In this document: positions 1 through 8,960 of the stretch, piece by piece
How positions within the stretch are numbered: the stretch's first letter is position 1
Layout of the letters: the number at the start of each line of letters is the position of its first letter
From: Caenibius sp. WL
GTDB lineage: Bacteria > Pseudomonadota > Alphaproteobacteria > Sphingomonadales > Sphingomonadaceae
Length of the DNA: 64,000 nt
Assembly (NCBI RefSeq): GCF_019803445.1
Contig: NZ_CP081844.1
Coordinates: 2,244,501 to 2,308,500 of the forward strand
Reading direction: 5' to 3'
Notes under the pieces: model-generated
The model's database searches: none
Told to the model about the DNA's origin: nothing
The model's input: only the letters and a program-made list of their open reading frames with translations
Made by a program: the position numbers and the translations under genes

Positions 1-462
1 CTCGTCCCGCCGGAAGACGATACGATCCGCAACCGGTTGCTCGTGGGCCTGCGGGCATTGGGCTACAGCCCGCCGACGATCAACGCCCTGCTGTTCAGCC
101 AGTGGGAACAGGACGGCACGGCCGACCGGATCGCGGACGATGTGGTGGCGGAATCCGATATCCGCACGCGGCTGGCCCAGGATATCCTGGGGAATGCCCT
201 GGCCACGCCCGGCGCGGGGCGCAGCCTGCACCTGTGGTTGCCGATGCCGATGATCGCGGCGGAACGGTTTACCGCTCAGGCGCTGCGCGCCGGTGTGGCG
301 CTCACCCCGCCGGATGGCCCGGCGGTCACAGCGGATGCCCCTTCCGGTGTCCGGCTCTGTCTTGGCGGTGTGCGCAATCGCGACACTCTTGAACGGGCGC
401 TGCGATGCCTGCATGGCCTGCTGCAACCGGGCAGCGGCGACAGCGCATTGGGGCTTGTCTGA
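1..462 (+). CDS. MocR/PdxR-type PLP aminotransferase-like transcription regulator, C-terminal end only
   Basis: The reading frame is open from the first base, so this is the last 153 residues of a gene that starts outside the window. The tail looks like the C-terminal part of the fold-type I aminotransferase domain of GntR/MocR regulators: a helical segment, a strand with an LHLWLPMP-like core, and a final strand reading GVRLCLGGVRNRDTLERAL. In this family the aminotransferase-like domain senses a PLP-linked ligand and a separate N-terminal winged helix binds DNA; that part cannot be seen here. The stop is followed directly by the ATG of a DMT exporter, a common MocR-exporter pairing, so the regulator may control that exporter (inference). 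Confidence 0.75.
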   Translation, partial: LVPPEDDTIRNRLLVGLRALGYSPPTINALLFSQWEQDGTADRIADDVVAESDIRTRLAQDILGNALATPGAGRSLHLWLPMPMIAAERFTAQALRAGVALTPPDGPAVTADAPSGVRLCLGGVRNRDTLERALRCLHGLLQPGSGDSALGLV

Positions 463-1401
463 ATGATGACGGCGCACATCGGAGTAGGCCAGCGGTCGCA
501 TTGGGTTTCCTATGTGTCGCTCGCTTTCGTCATGCTGTTCTGGTCGGGCAATTTCATTGTCGGCCGCGCGGTGCACGGCGCGATTCCGCCGTTCACGCTC
601 GCGCTCGTGCGCTGGACCGGCGCGGCCTTGCTCGTCCTCCCTTTCGCGCTGCCGCGTTTGCGCGCGGATTGGCAGATCGTCCGTCGGCATTGGCGGATCA
701 CGCTGCTGCTGGGCGTGGCCGGGGTCGGCGGGTTCAATGCTTTCGTCTATTCGGGGCTCCGCTACACCACGGCCAGCAATGGCCTGCTGTTGCAGGCCGC
801 GGTGCCCGCGCTGGTGCTCGCTTTCAATCGCGCGATCTTCGGGCAGAGATCCGCCGCCGTGCAGATCGTGGGCGTGATCCTTTCGATGATCGGTGTGGCG
901 CTGATCGTGCTACGCGGCCATCTGGAAGCGCTTCTCGGCCTGACGATCAATTTCGGCGATCTTCTGGTTCTGTGCGGGGTGATCTGCTGGGCGGCTTACA
1001 CCAGCCTGCTGCGTATCCGTCCGCCGTGTCACCCGCTCAGTTTCCTGCTGGCGACGTTCCTGATCGCCATCGCCACTATGCTGCCGCTGGCGGTGGGGGA
1101 ATATCTCGGCGGGCAACGCGTCCGTTGGGATACGGCGACATTCGGCGCTTTCGCCTATGTCGCGGTGTTCCCGTCTCTGCTCGCCTATCTGATGTACAAT
1201 GCGGCAGTGCGCGATCTGGGCGCAGGCCCCGCCGGGCAGACGATCACGCTCATGCCCTTGTTCGGGGCCGCGCTGGCCGCGCTGCTGCTGGATGAGAAGC
1301 TCTATGGCTTCCATCTGGCCGGCATGGCGGTGATCCTGATCGGTATCGTGCTCGGTGCATGGGCCGACGCCCACCAGCGGAAAGCGCTGCATCGGACATA
1401 A
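463..1401 (+). CDS. EamA/DMT-family inner-membrane transporter
   Basis: 312 residues, the usual size for a ten-helix drug/metabolite transporter of the EamA (RhaT/YdcZ-like) group. Hydrophobic segments alternate through the whole protein, with two repeated halves. The early helix reads FVMLFWSGNFIVGRAV and the second half ends in a glycine-rich helix (MAVILIGIVLGAWADA) before a basic tail. These carriers export small metabolites or amino acids; the substrate cannot be read from sequence. The ATG touches the stop of the upstream MocR regulator, so the two are cotranscribed. Confidence 0.85.
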   Translation: MMTAHIGVGQRSHWVSYVSLAFVMLFWSGNFIVGRAVHGAIPPFTLALVRWTGAALLVLPFALPRLRADWQIVRRHWRITLLLGVAGVGGFNAFVYSGLRYTTASNGLLLQAAVPALVLAFNRAIFGQRSAAVQIVGVILSMIGVALIVLRGHLEALLGLTINFGDLLVLCGVICWAAYTSLLRIRPPCHPLSFLLATFLIAIATMLPLAVGEYLGGQRVRWDTATFGAFAYVAVFPSLLAYLMYNAAVRDLGAGPAGQTITLMPLFGAALAALLLDEKLYGFHLAGMAVILIGIVLGAWADAHQRKALHRT

Positions 1402-1508
1402 GAAACCCGCAGCGCCACAATTGCGCGGCACAGCAGATTTCCCGCTGTCGCGCATTCCATCTGCATCATAGCCTGACCATCGATCCTGTCAGTCTTTGGA
1501 GAGATGCC

Positions 1509-2732
1509 GTGAATGCCCCTGCCCCGATCCCTGACCATGTCCCGGCCGAACTGGTCGTCCCGTTCGACTTCCGCAACGACGAGGCCATCCGGCAGGACCC
1601 CTACGGCTATATCGCCGGTCTGAAAGATTGCCCGGACATCTTCTTCTCCCCTGATCTCGGGGGGTATTGGGTCGTACGCCCCTCGGCGGCGATCGGTGAG
1701 GTCTTTTCCGATCACGAACGGTTCACGGCAACTTCCCTTGCCATTCCCAAGCGCGATTCATCGGTGGTCCTGATCCCCAACAATTTCGATCCGCCCAAGC
1801 ACACCAAGTATCGCAAGGCGATGGCAAACAGCCTGTTCTCGCCTCGGGCTCTGGCAACGATCGATGCGGACACGCGCGATTTCACGCTGAAACTGTTCGA
1901 GGCATTCGCCCCGGGTCGCTGCGAATTCGTATCCGAATTCGCTTATAAACTGCCGATCGACACGTTCCTCAACCTGATGGGCGCGGACCTGTCCTTGCGC
2001 GATCAGTGCCTGTCATGGATCAAGCTGATCTTTCGGGGGCGCACGGTCGAAGAAACCAATCAGGGCTTCATCGAAGCCTACACCTGGGTCAGCCAATGGC
2101 TTGAGGAACAGCTTGCCGATCCGTCGCGCAACAGCGGCAGCATGTTCCAGGCGCTGGCACAAATGACCATCGATGGCGAAAAGCCTGCGTTCGACGATCT
2201 GCGCGCGATGACGCTGATGCTGTTTTCCGGCGGGCTGGACACGATCACTTCGCAGATGACGCATATCATGCGCTTTCTCGCGGAAAGCCCGGCCCATCGC
2301 CAATACCTGCTCGACAAGCCGGAGGAAATCCCGGTGGCGCTCGAAGAACTGCTCCGCCGGTTCGGCATTTCCTTTATCGGTCGGGCGGCCGCCAAGGATC
2401 AGACGTTCCATGGCGTGTTCATGAAGCAAGGCGATGTGGTGTGCGCAGGCACGCCGATTGCGGGACTGGATCCCGACGAGTGGGAGGATCCGCTGGCGGT
2501 CGATTTCCAGCGCGGCGGCGGGAAGCGGGTCAAGCACCTCGGCTTCGGCGCAGGCCCGCATCTGTGCATAGGCGCCTATCTCGCCCGCAAGCAGCTCACG
2601 ATCATGATGGAGGAACTGCTGCTGCGCATGCCCAACCTGCGCATCGCCGCCGATACCGAGGCGATCGAAAATGCGGCTGGAGCGACGATGATGCTCCGTT
2701 CTCTGCCGCTCGAATGGGATGTCGCGGGCTGA
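1509..2732 (+). CDS. Cytochrome P450 monooxygenase
   Basis: 407 residues with the GTG start at 1509, the normal length of a soluble class I bacterial P450. A GGAGAG Shine-Dalgarno at 1498-1503 supports this start over an ATG at 1359, which would run back into the preceding gene. The I-helix reads LFSGGLDTITSQ near residue 240, the K-helix ExxR is EELLRR near 280, and the heme loop GFGAGPHLCIGAYLAR carries the thiolate cysteine near residue 353. It would hydroxylate an unknown substrate with electrons from a separate ferredoxin, and no ferredoxin or reductase gene is adjacent. A MarR regulator and a lactonase/hydrolase pair follow on the other strand, which suggests a catabolic locus (inference). 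Confidence 0.93.
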   Translation: MNAPAPIPDHVPAELVVPFDFRNDEAIRQDPYGYIAGLKDCPDIFFSPDLGGYWVVRPSAAIGEVFSDHERFTATSLAIPKRDSSVVLIPNNFDPPKHTKYRKAMANSLFSPRALATIDADTRDFTLKLFEAFAPGRCEFVSEFAYKLPIDTFLNLMGADLSLRDQCLSWIKLIFRGRTVEETNQGFIEAYTWVSQWLEEQLADPSRNSGSMFQALAQMTIDGEKPAFDDLRAMTLMLFSGGLDTITSQMTHIMRFLAESPAHRQYLLDKPEEIPVALEELLRRFGISFIGRAAAKDQTFHGVFMKQGDVVCAGTPIAGLDPDEWEDPLAVDFQRGGGKRVKHLGFGAGPHLCIGAYLARKQLTIMMEELLLRMPNLRIAADTEAIENAAGATMMLRSLPLEWDVAG

Positions 2733-2768
2733 CGGCTCGCAAGCAGGAAACCCCTTCGCCCGCCCTGG

Positions 2769-3329
2769 TCATCCATGCTGGGGCTGGCGAACGCCGCCGG
2801 CTCTGGCCCGAGGCTTCTTGCCCGATTTCAGAATCTTGCTCCCTTCGGTATTCACTGCGTCGATATATTCTTCCAGCAAATCCGCAAACAGCGCGAGCCT
2901 GTCATCCGGCAGATGGCCCTGCACGGCGAACATCATCGCCCGGCGCGAATGGGAAATCAGATGCGCCTGTTTCAGCCCTTCCGGTGTGGGGGTGAGAATC
3001 GTGAGGCGCTTGTCCTTTTCGTCCTGGCAGCGTTCGATCAGGCACAGTTTGATAAGCGGGCGAATGGTTCTGCTGAGAGTTGAAGCATCAACGCCGAGGT
3101 TGCGTGCCAGTTCGGTCATCCTTTGTCCGGGCTGGTCCACCACCGTTTCCAATATATCGACCTGAACCGGTGTCAGTTCATGATCGCCCACCAGATAGAT
3201 ATATCGTTGAATAGCGCGATTGTGGGGATTTCGGCGCAAGGACATGATCATCTGCGCGACCCGTTCGGTCACCGACAAGGGGGCTTCCCCGAAGACGATG
3301 CCCTGTTCTGCAAGTTTATGCGGCGCCAC
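2769..3329 (-). CDS. MarR-family transcriptional regulator
   Basis: 186 residues from a GTG start. The centre is a typical MarR winged helix: LTPVQVDILETV, then TELARNLGVDASTLSRTIRPLIKLCLIER as the recognition helix, then a wing with DEKDKRLTILTPTPEG. MarR proteins are dimers that bind palindromic operators and release them on binding aromatic or lipophilic ligands. It lies between the P450 (convergent, 36 bp away) and the SMP-30 gene and may regulate one of them (inference). The start is uncertain: the first 26 residues could be dropped in favour of an internal ATG at 3251. The C-terminus is basic. Confidence 0.85.
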   Translation of the reverse strand: MAPHKLAEQGIVFGEAPLSVTERVAQMIMSLRRNPHNRAIQRYIYLVGDHELTPVQVDILETVVDQPGQRMTELARNLGVDASTLSRTIRPLIKLCLIERCQDEKDKRLTILTPTPEGLKQAHLISHSRRAMMFAVQGHLPDDRLALFADLLEEYIDAVNTEGSKILKSGKKPRARAGGVRQPQHG

Positions 3330-3440
3330 GTCCCTGTCTCACGATCATTCTGCCGGTTGGCTGGCTATTAATGTCAAAAAAACAGTCAGATGCAAACGGA
3401 ATGCAAGCAATTCGCCACACTGGCGCATCCTTTCGGCAGA

Positions 3441-4337
3441 CTATCCCCCGAAACGATGCCCCGGAAGCCCTTTGACCCCCAACCCTCGCACCGCCAGCAG
3501 CCTGCCGTCATAGGGCGTTTCCGGAAACTGCCCGGGTATGCTCATGGTGGTGACGAACACGATATCGCAATCGGGGCCGCCGAAGGTCAGGCTGGTGGGC
3601 TTGGTCGAAGGCAATGGCACGACGCGGTCCAACGTGCCGTCCGGGGCAAAGCGTCGCAGTTCCCCGCGCCCACTGAAAGCGCCGTTGAGTGTGCTCCAGA
3701 GATAGCCTTCGGCATCCACCGTCGCGCCATCCGGGATCGAAGCAGGTTCGAGCTTCGCGAAATCGCGCCGGTTCGCGGGGGTGCCGCTGGCTTCGTCCCA
3801 ATCGTAACAGGAGATCGTGTCATCGACCGAGTCGGTGAAATAGAACACCTGGCTGTCGGGGCTCCAGCACGGGCCGTTGGAATTGGCGATCCGGTGATCG
3901 AGCGTGTGCAAGGTGAGATCGGTATCAAGCCGATAAAGCGTGCCGCGCCGCGCCTCATGCGTCGTCGGTTCCAGAATCGCCGTCATGTCGAGAGAACCGA
4001 CAATGAACCGGCCCCGGCTGTCGACTTTGCCATCGTTCAGCCGGACATTGTCCTTGCCCGCTTCGGGATGATGGAGGGGCTCCAGCGCGCCGGTTGCGAA
4101 ATCGAAGAAATGCAGCCCGGTTTCCAGCGCCACGACCGCGCCCCCATCCTGCCGCAGGGCGAGCGAACCGATCGTGGCGGGCAATTCCCATGTCCGCACG
4201 TCCGAACCATCGGCCGCGCAGCGCCAGATTTGCGGGGCCATGCTGTCGACCCAGTAAAGGCGTTGTTCCGCCCCGTCCCATACAGGGCCTTCCCCCAGCG
4301 TGTTGGTGCAATCCACACATATGCTGACATCGATCAT
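3441..4337 (-). CDS. SMP-30/gluconolactonase/LRE family protein
   Basis: 298 residues from the ATG at 4337, chosen because GAGAGG lies just upstream and the protein then begins MIDVSICVDCTNTLGEGPVWD, a standard SMP-30 N-terminus. Six-bladed beta-propeller features are visible: LGEGPVWD with the metal-binding Glu, RLNDGKVDSRGRFIVGSLD (Asn and Asp metal ligands), a central NSNGPCWSPDSQVFYFTDS, and DAEGYLWSTLNG. These enzymes hydrolyse sugar or other lactones with a bound divalent metal. It lies between a MarR regulator and an alpha/beta hydrolase, so the three may act in one ring-opening pathway, but the substrate is unknown. Confidence 0.88.
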   Translation of the reverse strand: MIDVSICVDCTNTLGEGPVWDGAEQRLYWVDSMAPQIWRCAADGSDVRTWELPATIGSLALRQDGGAVVALETGLHFFDFATGALEPLHHPEAGKDNVRLNDGKVDSRGRFIVGSLDMTAILEPTTHEARRGTLYRLDTDLTLHTLDHRIANSNGPCWSPDSQVFYFTDSVDDTISCYDWDEASGTPANRRDFAKLEPASIPDGATVDAEGYLWSTLNGAFSGRGELRRFAPDGTLDRVVPLPSTKPTSLTFGGPDCDIVFVTTMSIPGQFPETPYDGRLLAVRGLGVKGLPGHRFGG

Positions 4338-4451
4338 TCGCGGCCATCCTCTCGCTTCTCTCGTCGCCTGTCCGCGCAGGACCGCCGACCATAACGGTTG
4401 CCTGCCGGTTGCACAGCGGAATTCGCCGAAGCGAAATCCGCCCACCGCATG

Positions 4452-5324
4452 TTACGTTTCAAGGAAAGCGGTGATTTCCGTCAGGAACCGTTCCCGATTG
4501 TCATGTTGGGGCCAGTGGTTGGAACGGGCCATATCGATCCGCCGCACATCGGGGACATGGCGAACGAGGTCGTCCCCCATGCGCGATTGCCAGCTTTCCG
4601 ATCCGTAGATCAACAGCGTCGGGCAGGCGATGCGTCGCCACAGGCTGAACACTTCTTCTTCGGTGTTGTCCGCCGCCGGCCACAACCCCAGGCATGTGTC
4701 GAACTTCCACTTGTAGTGGCCGGTTTCGCTGCGGCGCAGACCATGGATAGTCAGATGGCGGGCCTGTTCGGCGGTCATCCAAGGGTTTTCCGACTGCATC
4801 CGGGCCTGCGCTTCATCGACCGATGCGAAAGTCCGCACGGTGCGGTCAGCCGCGGCGCGCCGTGTGTCGATCCAGTGGCGATAGCGGTCGGCTACCGAAC
4901 GCTGGCGGTACTGTTTCTCCAGATCGCCGGGCGCCCCCACCGCCTCCACCGCGACCAGATGCGAAAGCGTTTCGGGATAGACCCCGGCATAGCGCAACGC
5001 GACATGCGCCCCCATCGAATGCGCCACGATGGCGGCGCGGGATGCGCCCAGTTCGAACACGAACTGCGCCAGATCGTAAGTCAGGCTGGAAAAATCGTAC
5101 CGCCCTTCCGGGGACCAGTCGCTATCCCCATGCCCGCGCAGATCGGGAGCAACCACATGCCAGCGATCACAGAGATGCCGGGCCACCCCATCCCAACTGC
5201 GGCAATGATCCTTGTTCCCGTGGATGAGGATCAGCAGGGGCGCATCCGGATTGCCCCAGTCGACGTAGTGCAGCCGCGAACGCTGCGACATGAAATTGTG
5301 CGATGTGGGCCCGAAATGCCGCAT
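4452..5324 (-). CDS. Alpha/beta-fold hydrolase
   Basis: 290 residues from the ATG at 5324, which lies six bases after AAGGAAGAGG; an ATG at 5330 would touch that site and is less likely. The fold is clear: LILIHGNKDHCRSWDGVARHL holds the oxyanion HG motif, VVAPDLRGHGDSD follows strand 4, the nucleophile elbow is AHSMGAH with the serine, LLIYGSESW is the acid-strand region, and SNHWPQHD near the end supplies the histidine. Substrate unknown. It is co-oriented with the SMP-30 gene, whose start is about 115 bases downstream, so the two may be cotranscribed. Confidence 0.87.
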   Translation of the reverse strand: MRHFGPTSHNFMSQRSRLHYVDWGNPDAPLLILIHGNKDHCRSWDGVARHLCDRWHVVAPDLRGHGDSDWSPEGRYDFSSLTYDLAQFVFELGASRAAIVAHSMGAHVALRYAGVYPETLSHLVAVEAVGAPGDLEKQYRQRSVADRYRHWIDTRRAAADRTVRTFASVDEAQARMQSENPWMTAEQARHLTIHGLRRSETGHYKWKFDTCLGLWPAADNTEEEVFSLWRRIACPTLLIYGSESWQSRMGDDLVRHVPDVRRIDMARSNHWPQHDNRERFLTEITAFLET

Positions 5325-5465
5325 CCCCATCCTCTTCCTTGCGGTTGTTGCATCCGACCGGATACGCCAGCCATGCCCCTGCGCAAGAGGCTGGCGCACA
5401 TTCCCGGAGGAGCGGAACGCCAGCCCTGCCCAGCCCGATGGCGGGCCATCATGGCCATCGAACCG

Positions 5466-6152
5466 TCAGAAGCGCCATGCCAATCCGACGCTCAACACCC
5501 ACGGATCGAGCGTGTTTCTGGTGTGGAGCACTTTCGCGCCGCTGGCGTCGTACCATTTCGCGTCGACTTTCATGAAGTAACGCTTGGCATCCAGGCTCAA
5601 GGCCATGCCCGATGCGTTGAGCGGAATGTCGATGCCCGCCTGCAGGGCAACGCCGAGGCTGTCGTTGATCCTGTTGCGCGTCGCGCCCAGCGCCCGCGCT
5701 GTCGCGCCGGACTTCTCATCGATAAAAATGAAATAGGCGGGGCCCGCGCCCAGATAGGGTTTCACGCCCCCGGCGTTGAAATGATACTTCGCCGTCAGCG
5801 TCGCCGGAACGATCTTGGCGTTGGCGATCAGTTCCGCCCCGGCCAGGCTGCCCTTGCCGTCGATATCGTGCTGAGTGACACAGCAAATCGTTTCCAGAGA
5901 AACATTGGGCGAGACAAAATACTCGATTGCCACAGTGGGCACGACATTGTCGTTCGCCTGGGTTTCCACATTCGCCGGTAACGCCGCGGCAACGGCGGGA
6001 ACCGCGAATTTGACCTTGTCGAGCTTGCCATCGGGCAGGACCGCGGTGCCCAGCACCTTGATCTGGATTTTGCCTTCAGGGCTGGCGGCCTGAGCCGGGA
6101 GACCGAAAGCAACGGCCACGGCCAGCGTCGCAATGGCGGCAACTTTATGCAT
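5466..6152 (-). CDS. OmpW-family outer-membrane beta-barrel protein
   Basis: 228 residues. The ATG at 6152 follows a GAGGAA site and gives a clear signal peptide (MHKVAAIATLAVAVAFGLPAQA). The mature part has OmpW hallmarks: a VPTVAIEYFVSPNVSLETI strand, a TAKYHFNAGGVKPYLGAGPAYFIF segment, and a C-terminal strand ending in WVLSVGLAWRF with the terminal Phe used for barrel assembly. OmpW forms an eight-stranded barrel for small hydrophobic molecules, and in enterobacteria it is under FNR control. Here it is transcribed away from ccoN across a 225-bp gap that holds an FNR-type box, so oxygen control is plausible. Confidence 0.88.
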   Translation of the reverse strand: MHKVAAIATLAVAVAFGLPAQAASPEGKIQIKVLGTAVLPDGKLDKVKFAVPAVAAALPANVETQANDNVVPTVAIEYFVSPNVSLETICCVTQHDIDGKGSLAGAELIANAKIVPATLTAKYHFNAGGVKPYLGAGPAYFIFIDEKSGATARALGATRNRINDSLGVALQAGIDIPLNASGMALSLDAKRYFMKVDAKWYDASGAKVLHTRNTLDPWVLSVGLAWRF

Positions 6153-6296
6153 GAACAATTCCTCGCGCCGCAATGACCGCCCCCTGCGGCCGATGATGTG
6201 TTGCGGCGCAGGCATGGTTGCCCTGACTGCCATCAGCCAAACATTGATCAGGCACAAATTACAGCAGGAACAATATTTTACGCCGCATCCGGGAAT

Positions 6297-6310
6297 TTGA
6301 TCGCCATCAA
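6297..6310 (+). promoter_or_regulatory. FNR/FixK/Anr-type box, perfect consensus
   Basis: TTGATCGCCATCAA matches TTGAT-N4-ATCAA exactly and is symmetrical. It is centred about 75 bp upstream of the ccoN ATG and about 150 bp from the ompW ATG on the other side. FNR/FixK proteins activate cbb3 oxidase genes under low oxygen. An imperfect copy, TTGATCAGGCACAA (6244-6257), lies closer to ompW. Confidence 0.85.
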
Positions 6311-6377
6311 TGTCGGAGTGATTTTTTCGACGCAGGGCCTTCCTGTCGAATCGATAGTACGAGGGAAGGCAATATCC

Positions 6378-8033
6378 ATGGAAAGGATCGTTGCGCGTGC
6401 CGGCATCTGGTTCGCGGTCGTTCTGCTCGCCGTCATGGCAGCAGCAACCGCGCGGGATGCCGGTTTCGCCGTTCATATGATCATCGTTGCGGCCGCAGCC
6501 CTGATCGGGCTGTGGTTCGCCATCAGCAAGCCCGATTTTACGGCCATTCTCAGCGGCATCATGCCCGGGAAACCCGATCAATCGCAGTATGACGACGATC
6601 CGGTGCGCTGGGGCGTGATCGCCACGGTGTTCTGGAGCATCGTCGGCTTCGTGGCCGGTCTCGCCATCGCGCTCCAGCTTGCCTACCCTCTGCTCAATCT
6701 GGAACCTTACCTCAGCTTCGGGCGTCTGCGGCCGTTGCACACCTCGGGGGTCGTCTTCGCTTTCGGCGGCAACGTGCTGATCGCGACATCTTTCTACATC
6801 GTGCAGCGCACCTGCCGGGCACGGCTTGCCTTCCCCGCGCTCGCCCGGTTCGTTCTCTGGGGTTACCAGCTGTTCATCATCCTCGCGGCGACCGGCTATC
6901 TTCTGGGGATCACCCAGTCCAAGGAATACGCCGAACCCGAATGGTACGTCGATCTGTGGCTGACAGTCGTCTGGGTCGCCTATGGCGTGGTGTTCATCGG
7001 TACGATCCTGAAGCGCAAGGAGCCGCATATCTATGTGGCGAACTGGTTCTTCCTGTCCTTCATCATCACTATCGCGATGCTGCACATCCTCAACAATCTG
7101 GCGATGCCGGTATCGATTGTGGGGGCGCAGTCCTATTCCGCGTTCTCAGGGGTGCAGGACGCTCTTATCCAGTGGTGGTACGGGCATAACGCGGTCGCCT
7201 TCTTCCTGACCGTACCGTTCCTCGCCATGATGTACTACTTCGTGCCCAAGCAGGCGCAACGGCCGATCTACAGCTATCGTCTGTCGATTCTCCATTTCTG
7301 GTCGCTGATTTTCCTCTACATCTGGGCCGGGCCGCACCATCTTCACTACACGGCGCTGCCCGACTGGGCGCAGACGCTCGGCATGGTGTTCTCGGTGATG
7401 CTGTGGATGCCGAGCTGGGGCGGCATGATCAACGGCCTGATGACGCTCAACGGCGCATGGGACAAAGTGCGCACCGACCCGATTATCCGCATGATGGTCA
7501 TGGCGCTCGCCTTCTATGGCATGGCGACGTTCGAAGGGCCGATGCTCAGCATCAAGGCCGTCAATTCGCTGTCGCACTATACCGACTGGACCATCGGCCA
7601 TGTCCATGCCGGGGCGCTCGGATGGAACGGGATGATTTCCTTCGCCGCCATCTACTATCTGGCTCCACGCCTGTGGAACCGTGAACGGCTCTACAGCCTG
7701 CGGATGGTCAACTGGCACTTCTGGCTCGCCACTCTGGGAATCGTCTTTTACGCCGCTTCCATGTGGGTCGCCGGCGTGACCCAGGGGCTGATGTGGCGCG
7801 AATATGGCACCGACGGTTATCTGGTGAACAGCTTCGTCGATACCGTGGTGGCCCTTCACCCCATGTATCTGCTGCGCGCCTTCGGCGGCGGGCTCTATCT
7901 CGCGGGCGGGGTGATCATGGTCATCAATGTCTGGCGCACGATCCAGGGCCGCCAGCGTGACGAGGCCCCGATGTCCACCGCCCCCTATGACGCGGCCGCC
8001 GATCGCCCGATCGCGCCTGCTCCAGCCGAATAA
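6378..8033 (+). CDS. ccoN: cbb3-type cytochrome c oxidase subunit I
   Basis: 551 residues from the ATG at 6378, preceded by GAGGGAAGG; the longer open frame upstream runs through the regulatory box and is not coding. This is the catalytic heme-copper subunit in the inner membrane. Diagnostic segments: [17 protein letters not shown] with a heme b ligand, [15 protein letters not shown] with the CuB region, [18 protein letters not shown] with the paired histidines, and [12 protein letters not shown] near the second low-spin heme ligand. It has the roughly 12-helix pattern expected. First gene of a tightly packed ccoNOQPGHIS cluster. Confidence 0.97.
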   Translation: MERIVARAGIWFAVVLLAVMAAATARDAGFAVHMIIVAAAALIGLWFAISKPDFTAILSGIMPGKPDQSQYDDDPVRWGVIATVFWSIVGFVAGLAIALQLAYPLLNLEPYLSFGRLRPLHTSGVVFAFGGNVLIATSFYIVQRTCRARLAFPALARFVLWGYQLFIILAATGYLLGITQSKEYAEPEWYVDLWLTVVWVAYGVVFIGTILKRKEPHIYVANWFFLSFIITIAMLHILNNLAMPVSIVGAQSYSAFSGVQDALIQWWYGHNAVAFFLTVPFLAMMYYFVPKQAQRPIYSYRLSILHFWSLIFLYIWAGPHHLHYTALPDWAQTLGMVFSVMLWMPSWGGMINGLMTLNGAWDKVRTDPIIRMMVMALAFYGMATFEGPMLSIKAVNSLSHYTDWTIGHVHAGALGWNGMISFAAIYYLAPRLWNRERLYSLRMVNWHFWLATLGIVFYAASMWVAGVTQGLMWREYGTDGYLVNSFVDTVVALHPMYLLRAFGGGLYLAGGVIMVINVWRTIQGRQRDEAPMSTAPYDAAADRPIAPAPAE

Positions 8034-8043
8034 GGATCACCTC

Positions 8044-8793
8044 ATGGTCAGTGTTACCCAGCAGCACAGAAAGCTGGAACGCAACGTCACCTTGCTTGGC
8101 GCCTTCGCCTTCGTCGCGGTGGCGATCGGCGGCATCGTGGAAATCGCTCCGCTGTTCTGGATCGACAACACGATCGAGAAAGTCAAAGGCATGCGGCCCT
8201 ACACCCCGCTCGAACAGGCCGGGCGCGACATCTATATCCGCGAAGGGTGCTACACCTGCCACAGCCAGATGATCCGCCCTTTCCGGGATGAGGTCGAACG
8301 GTACGGGCACTACAGCCTGGCGGCGGAATCGATGTACGATCATCCGTTCCAGTGGGGTTCGAAGCGCACCGGCCCTGATCTTGCCCGGGTCGGCGGGCGC
8401 TATTCGGACGAATGGCATGTCCAGCACCTGAAAGACCCGCGCGCGGTCGTCACCGGAAGCGTGATGCCGACTTATGCCTTCCTGGCGGACAAGGATCTCA
8501 ACCTGCGCGATCCGGCCGCCAGCTTGCGCGCGCTGCGGCGGGTGGGCGTTCCCTATACCGATAAGGATATCGAGATGGCGATGGCCGATCTCAAGGCACA
8601 GGCCGATCCTGATGCCGATGCCGGCGATCTCGAAAAACGCTATCCCAAAGCGCAGATTCGCGATTTCGATGGCGATCCCAACCGGTTGACCGAAATGGAT
8701 GCGCTCGTCGCCTATTTGCAAGTTCTGGGCACGCTGGTGGATGTGAACGCGGCGGCAGCACAAGAAGTTCTGGCGAAGGAGAAAGGGCGATGA
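8044..8793 (+). CDS. ccoO: cbb3-type cytochrome c oxidase subunit II (monoheme cytochrome c)
   Basis: 249 residues. AAGGA precedes the ATG at 8044, ten bases after ccoN stops. One N-terminal membrane helix ([18 protein letters not shown]) anchors a periplasmic cytochrome c domain. The heme c motif is CYTCH near residue 76, followed by [20 protein letters not shown], which is conserved in CcoO. Methionines downstream (GSVMPTY) supply the axial ligand. It passes electrons from CcoP toward CcoN. The stop overlaps the ccoQ start (ATGA). Confidence 0.96.
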   Translation: MVSVTQQHRKLERNVTLLGAFAFVAVAIGGIVEIAPLFWIDNTIEKVKGMRPYTPLEQAGRDIYIREGCYTCHSQMIRPFRDEVERYGHYSLAAESMYDHPFQWGSKRTGPDLARVGGRYSDEWHVQHLKDPRAVVTGSVMPTYAFLADKDLNLRDPAASLRALRRVGVPYTDKDIEMAMADLKAQADPDADAGDLEKRYPKAQIRDFDGDPNRLTEMDALVAYLQVLGTLVDVNAAAAQEVLAKEKGR

Positions 8794-8960
8794 GCGATCA
8801 TTCGCTGTACGATTTCCTGCGCCATCTGGCCGATAGCTGGGGGCTGGTGGTGATGGTTATCGCATTCGTGATCCTCGCCGCATGGCCCTTCCGCCCCAGC
8901 GCGCGCGAACGCAACCGCAAGGCGGCCAATCTGATTTTCAAGGACAAGAACGATGGCTAA
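8790..8960 (+). CDS. ccoQ: cbb3 oxidase small subunit CcoQ/FixQ
   Basis: 56 residues, a small single-helix subunit that stabilises the cbb3 complex. It starts [18 protein letters not shown], has one membrane helix ([16 protein letters not shown]), then a basic stretch typical of CcoQ ([13 protein letters not shown]). The ATG overlaps the ccoO stop, and the end overlaps the ccoP start by eight bases. Position and layout decide the call. Confidence 0.88.
   Translation: MSDHSLYDFLRHLADSWGLVVMVIAFVILAAWPFRPSARERNRKAANLIFKDKNDG

Noticed and set aside
6198-6377. An N-terminal extension of ccoN by 60 residues
   Set aside because: It would run through the FNR box, lacks homology, and the ATG at 6378 has a good ribosome-binding site.
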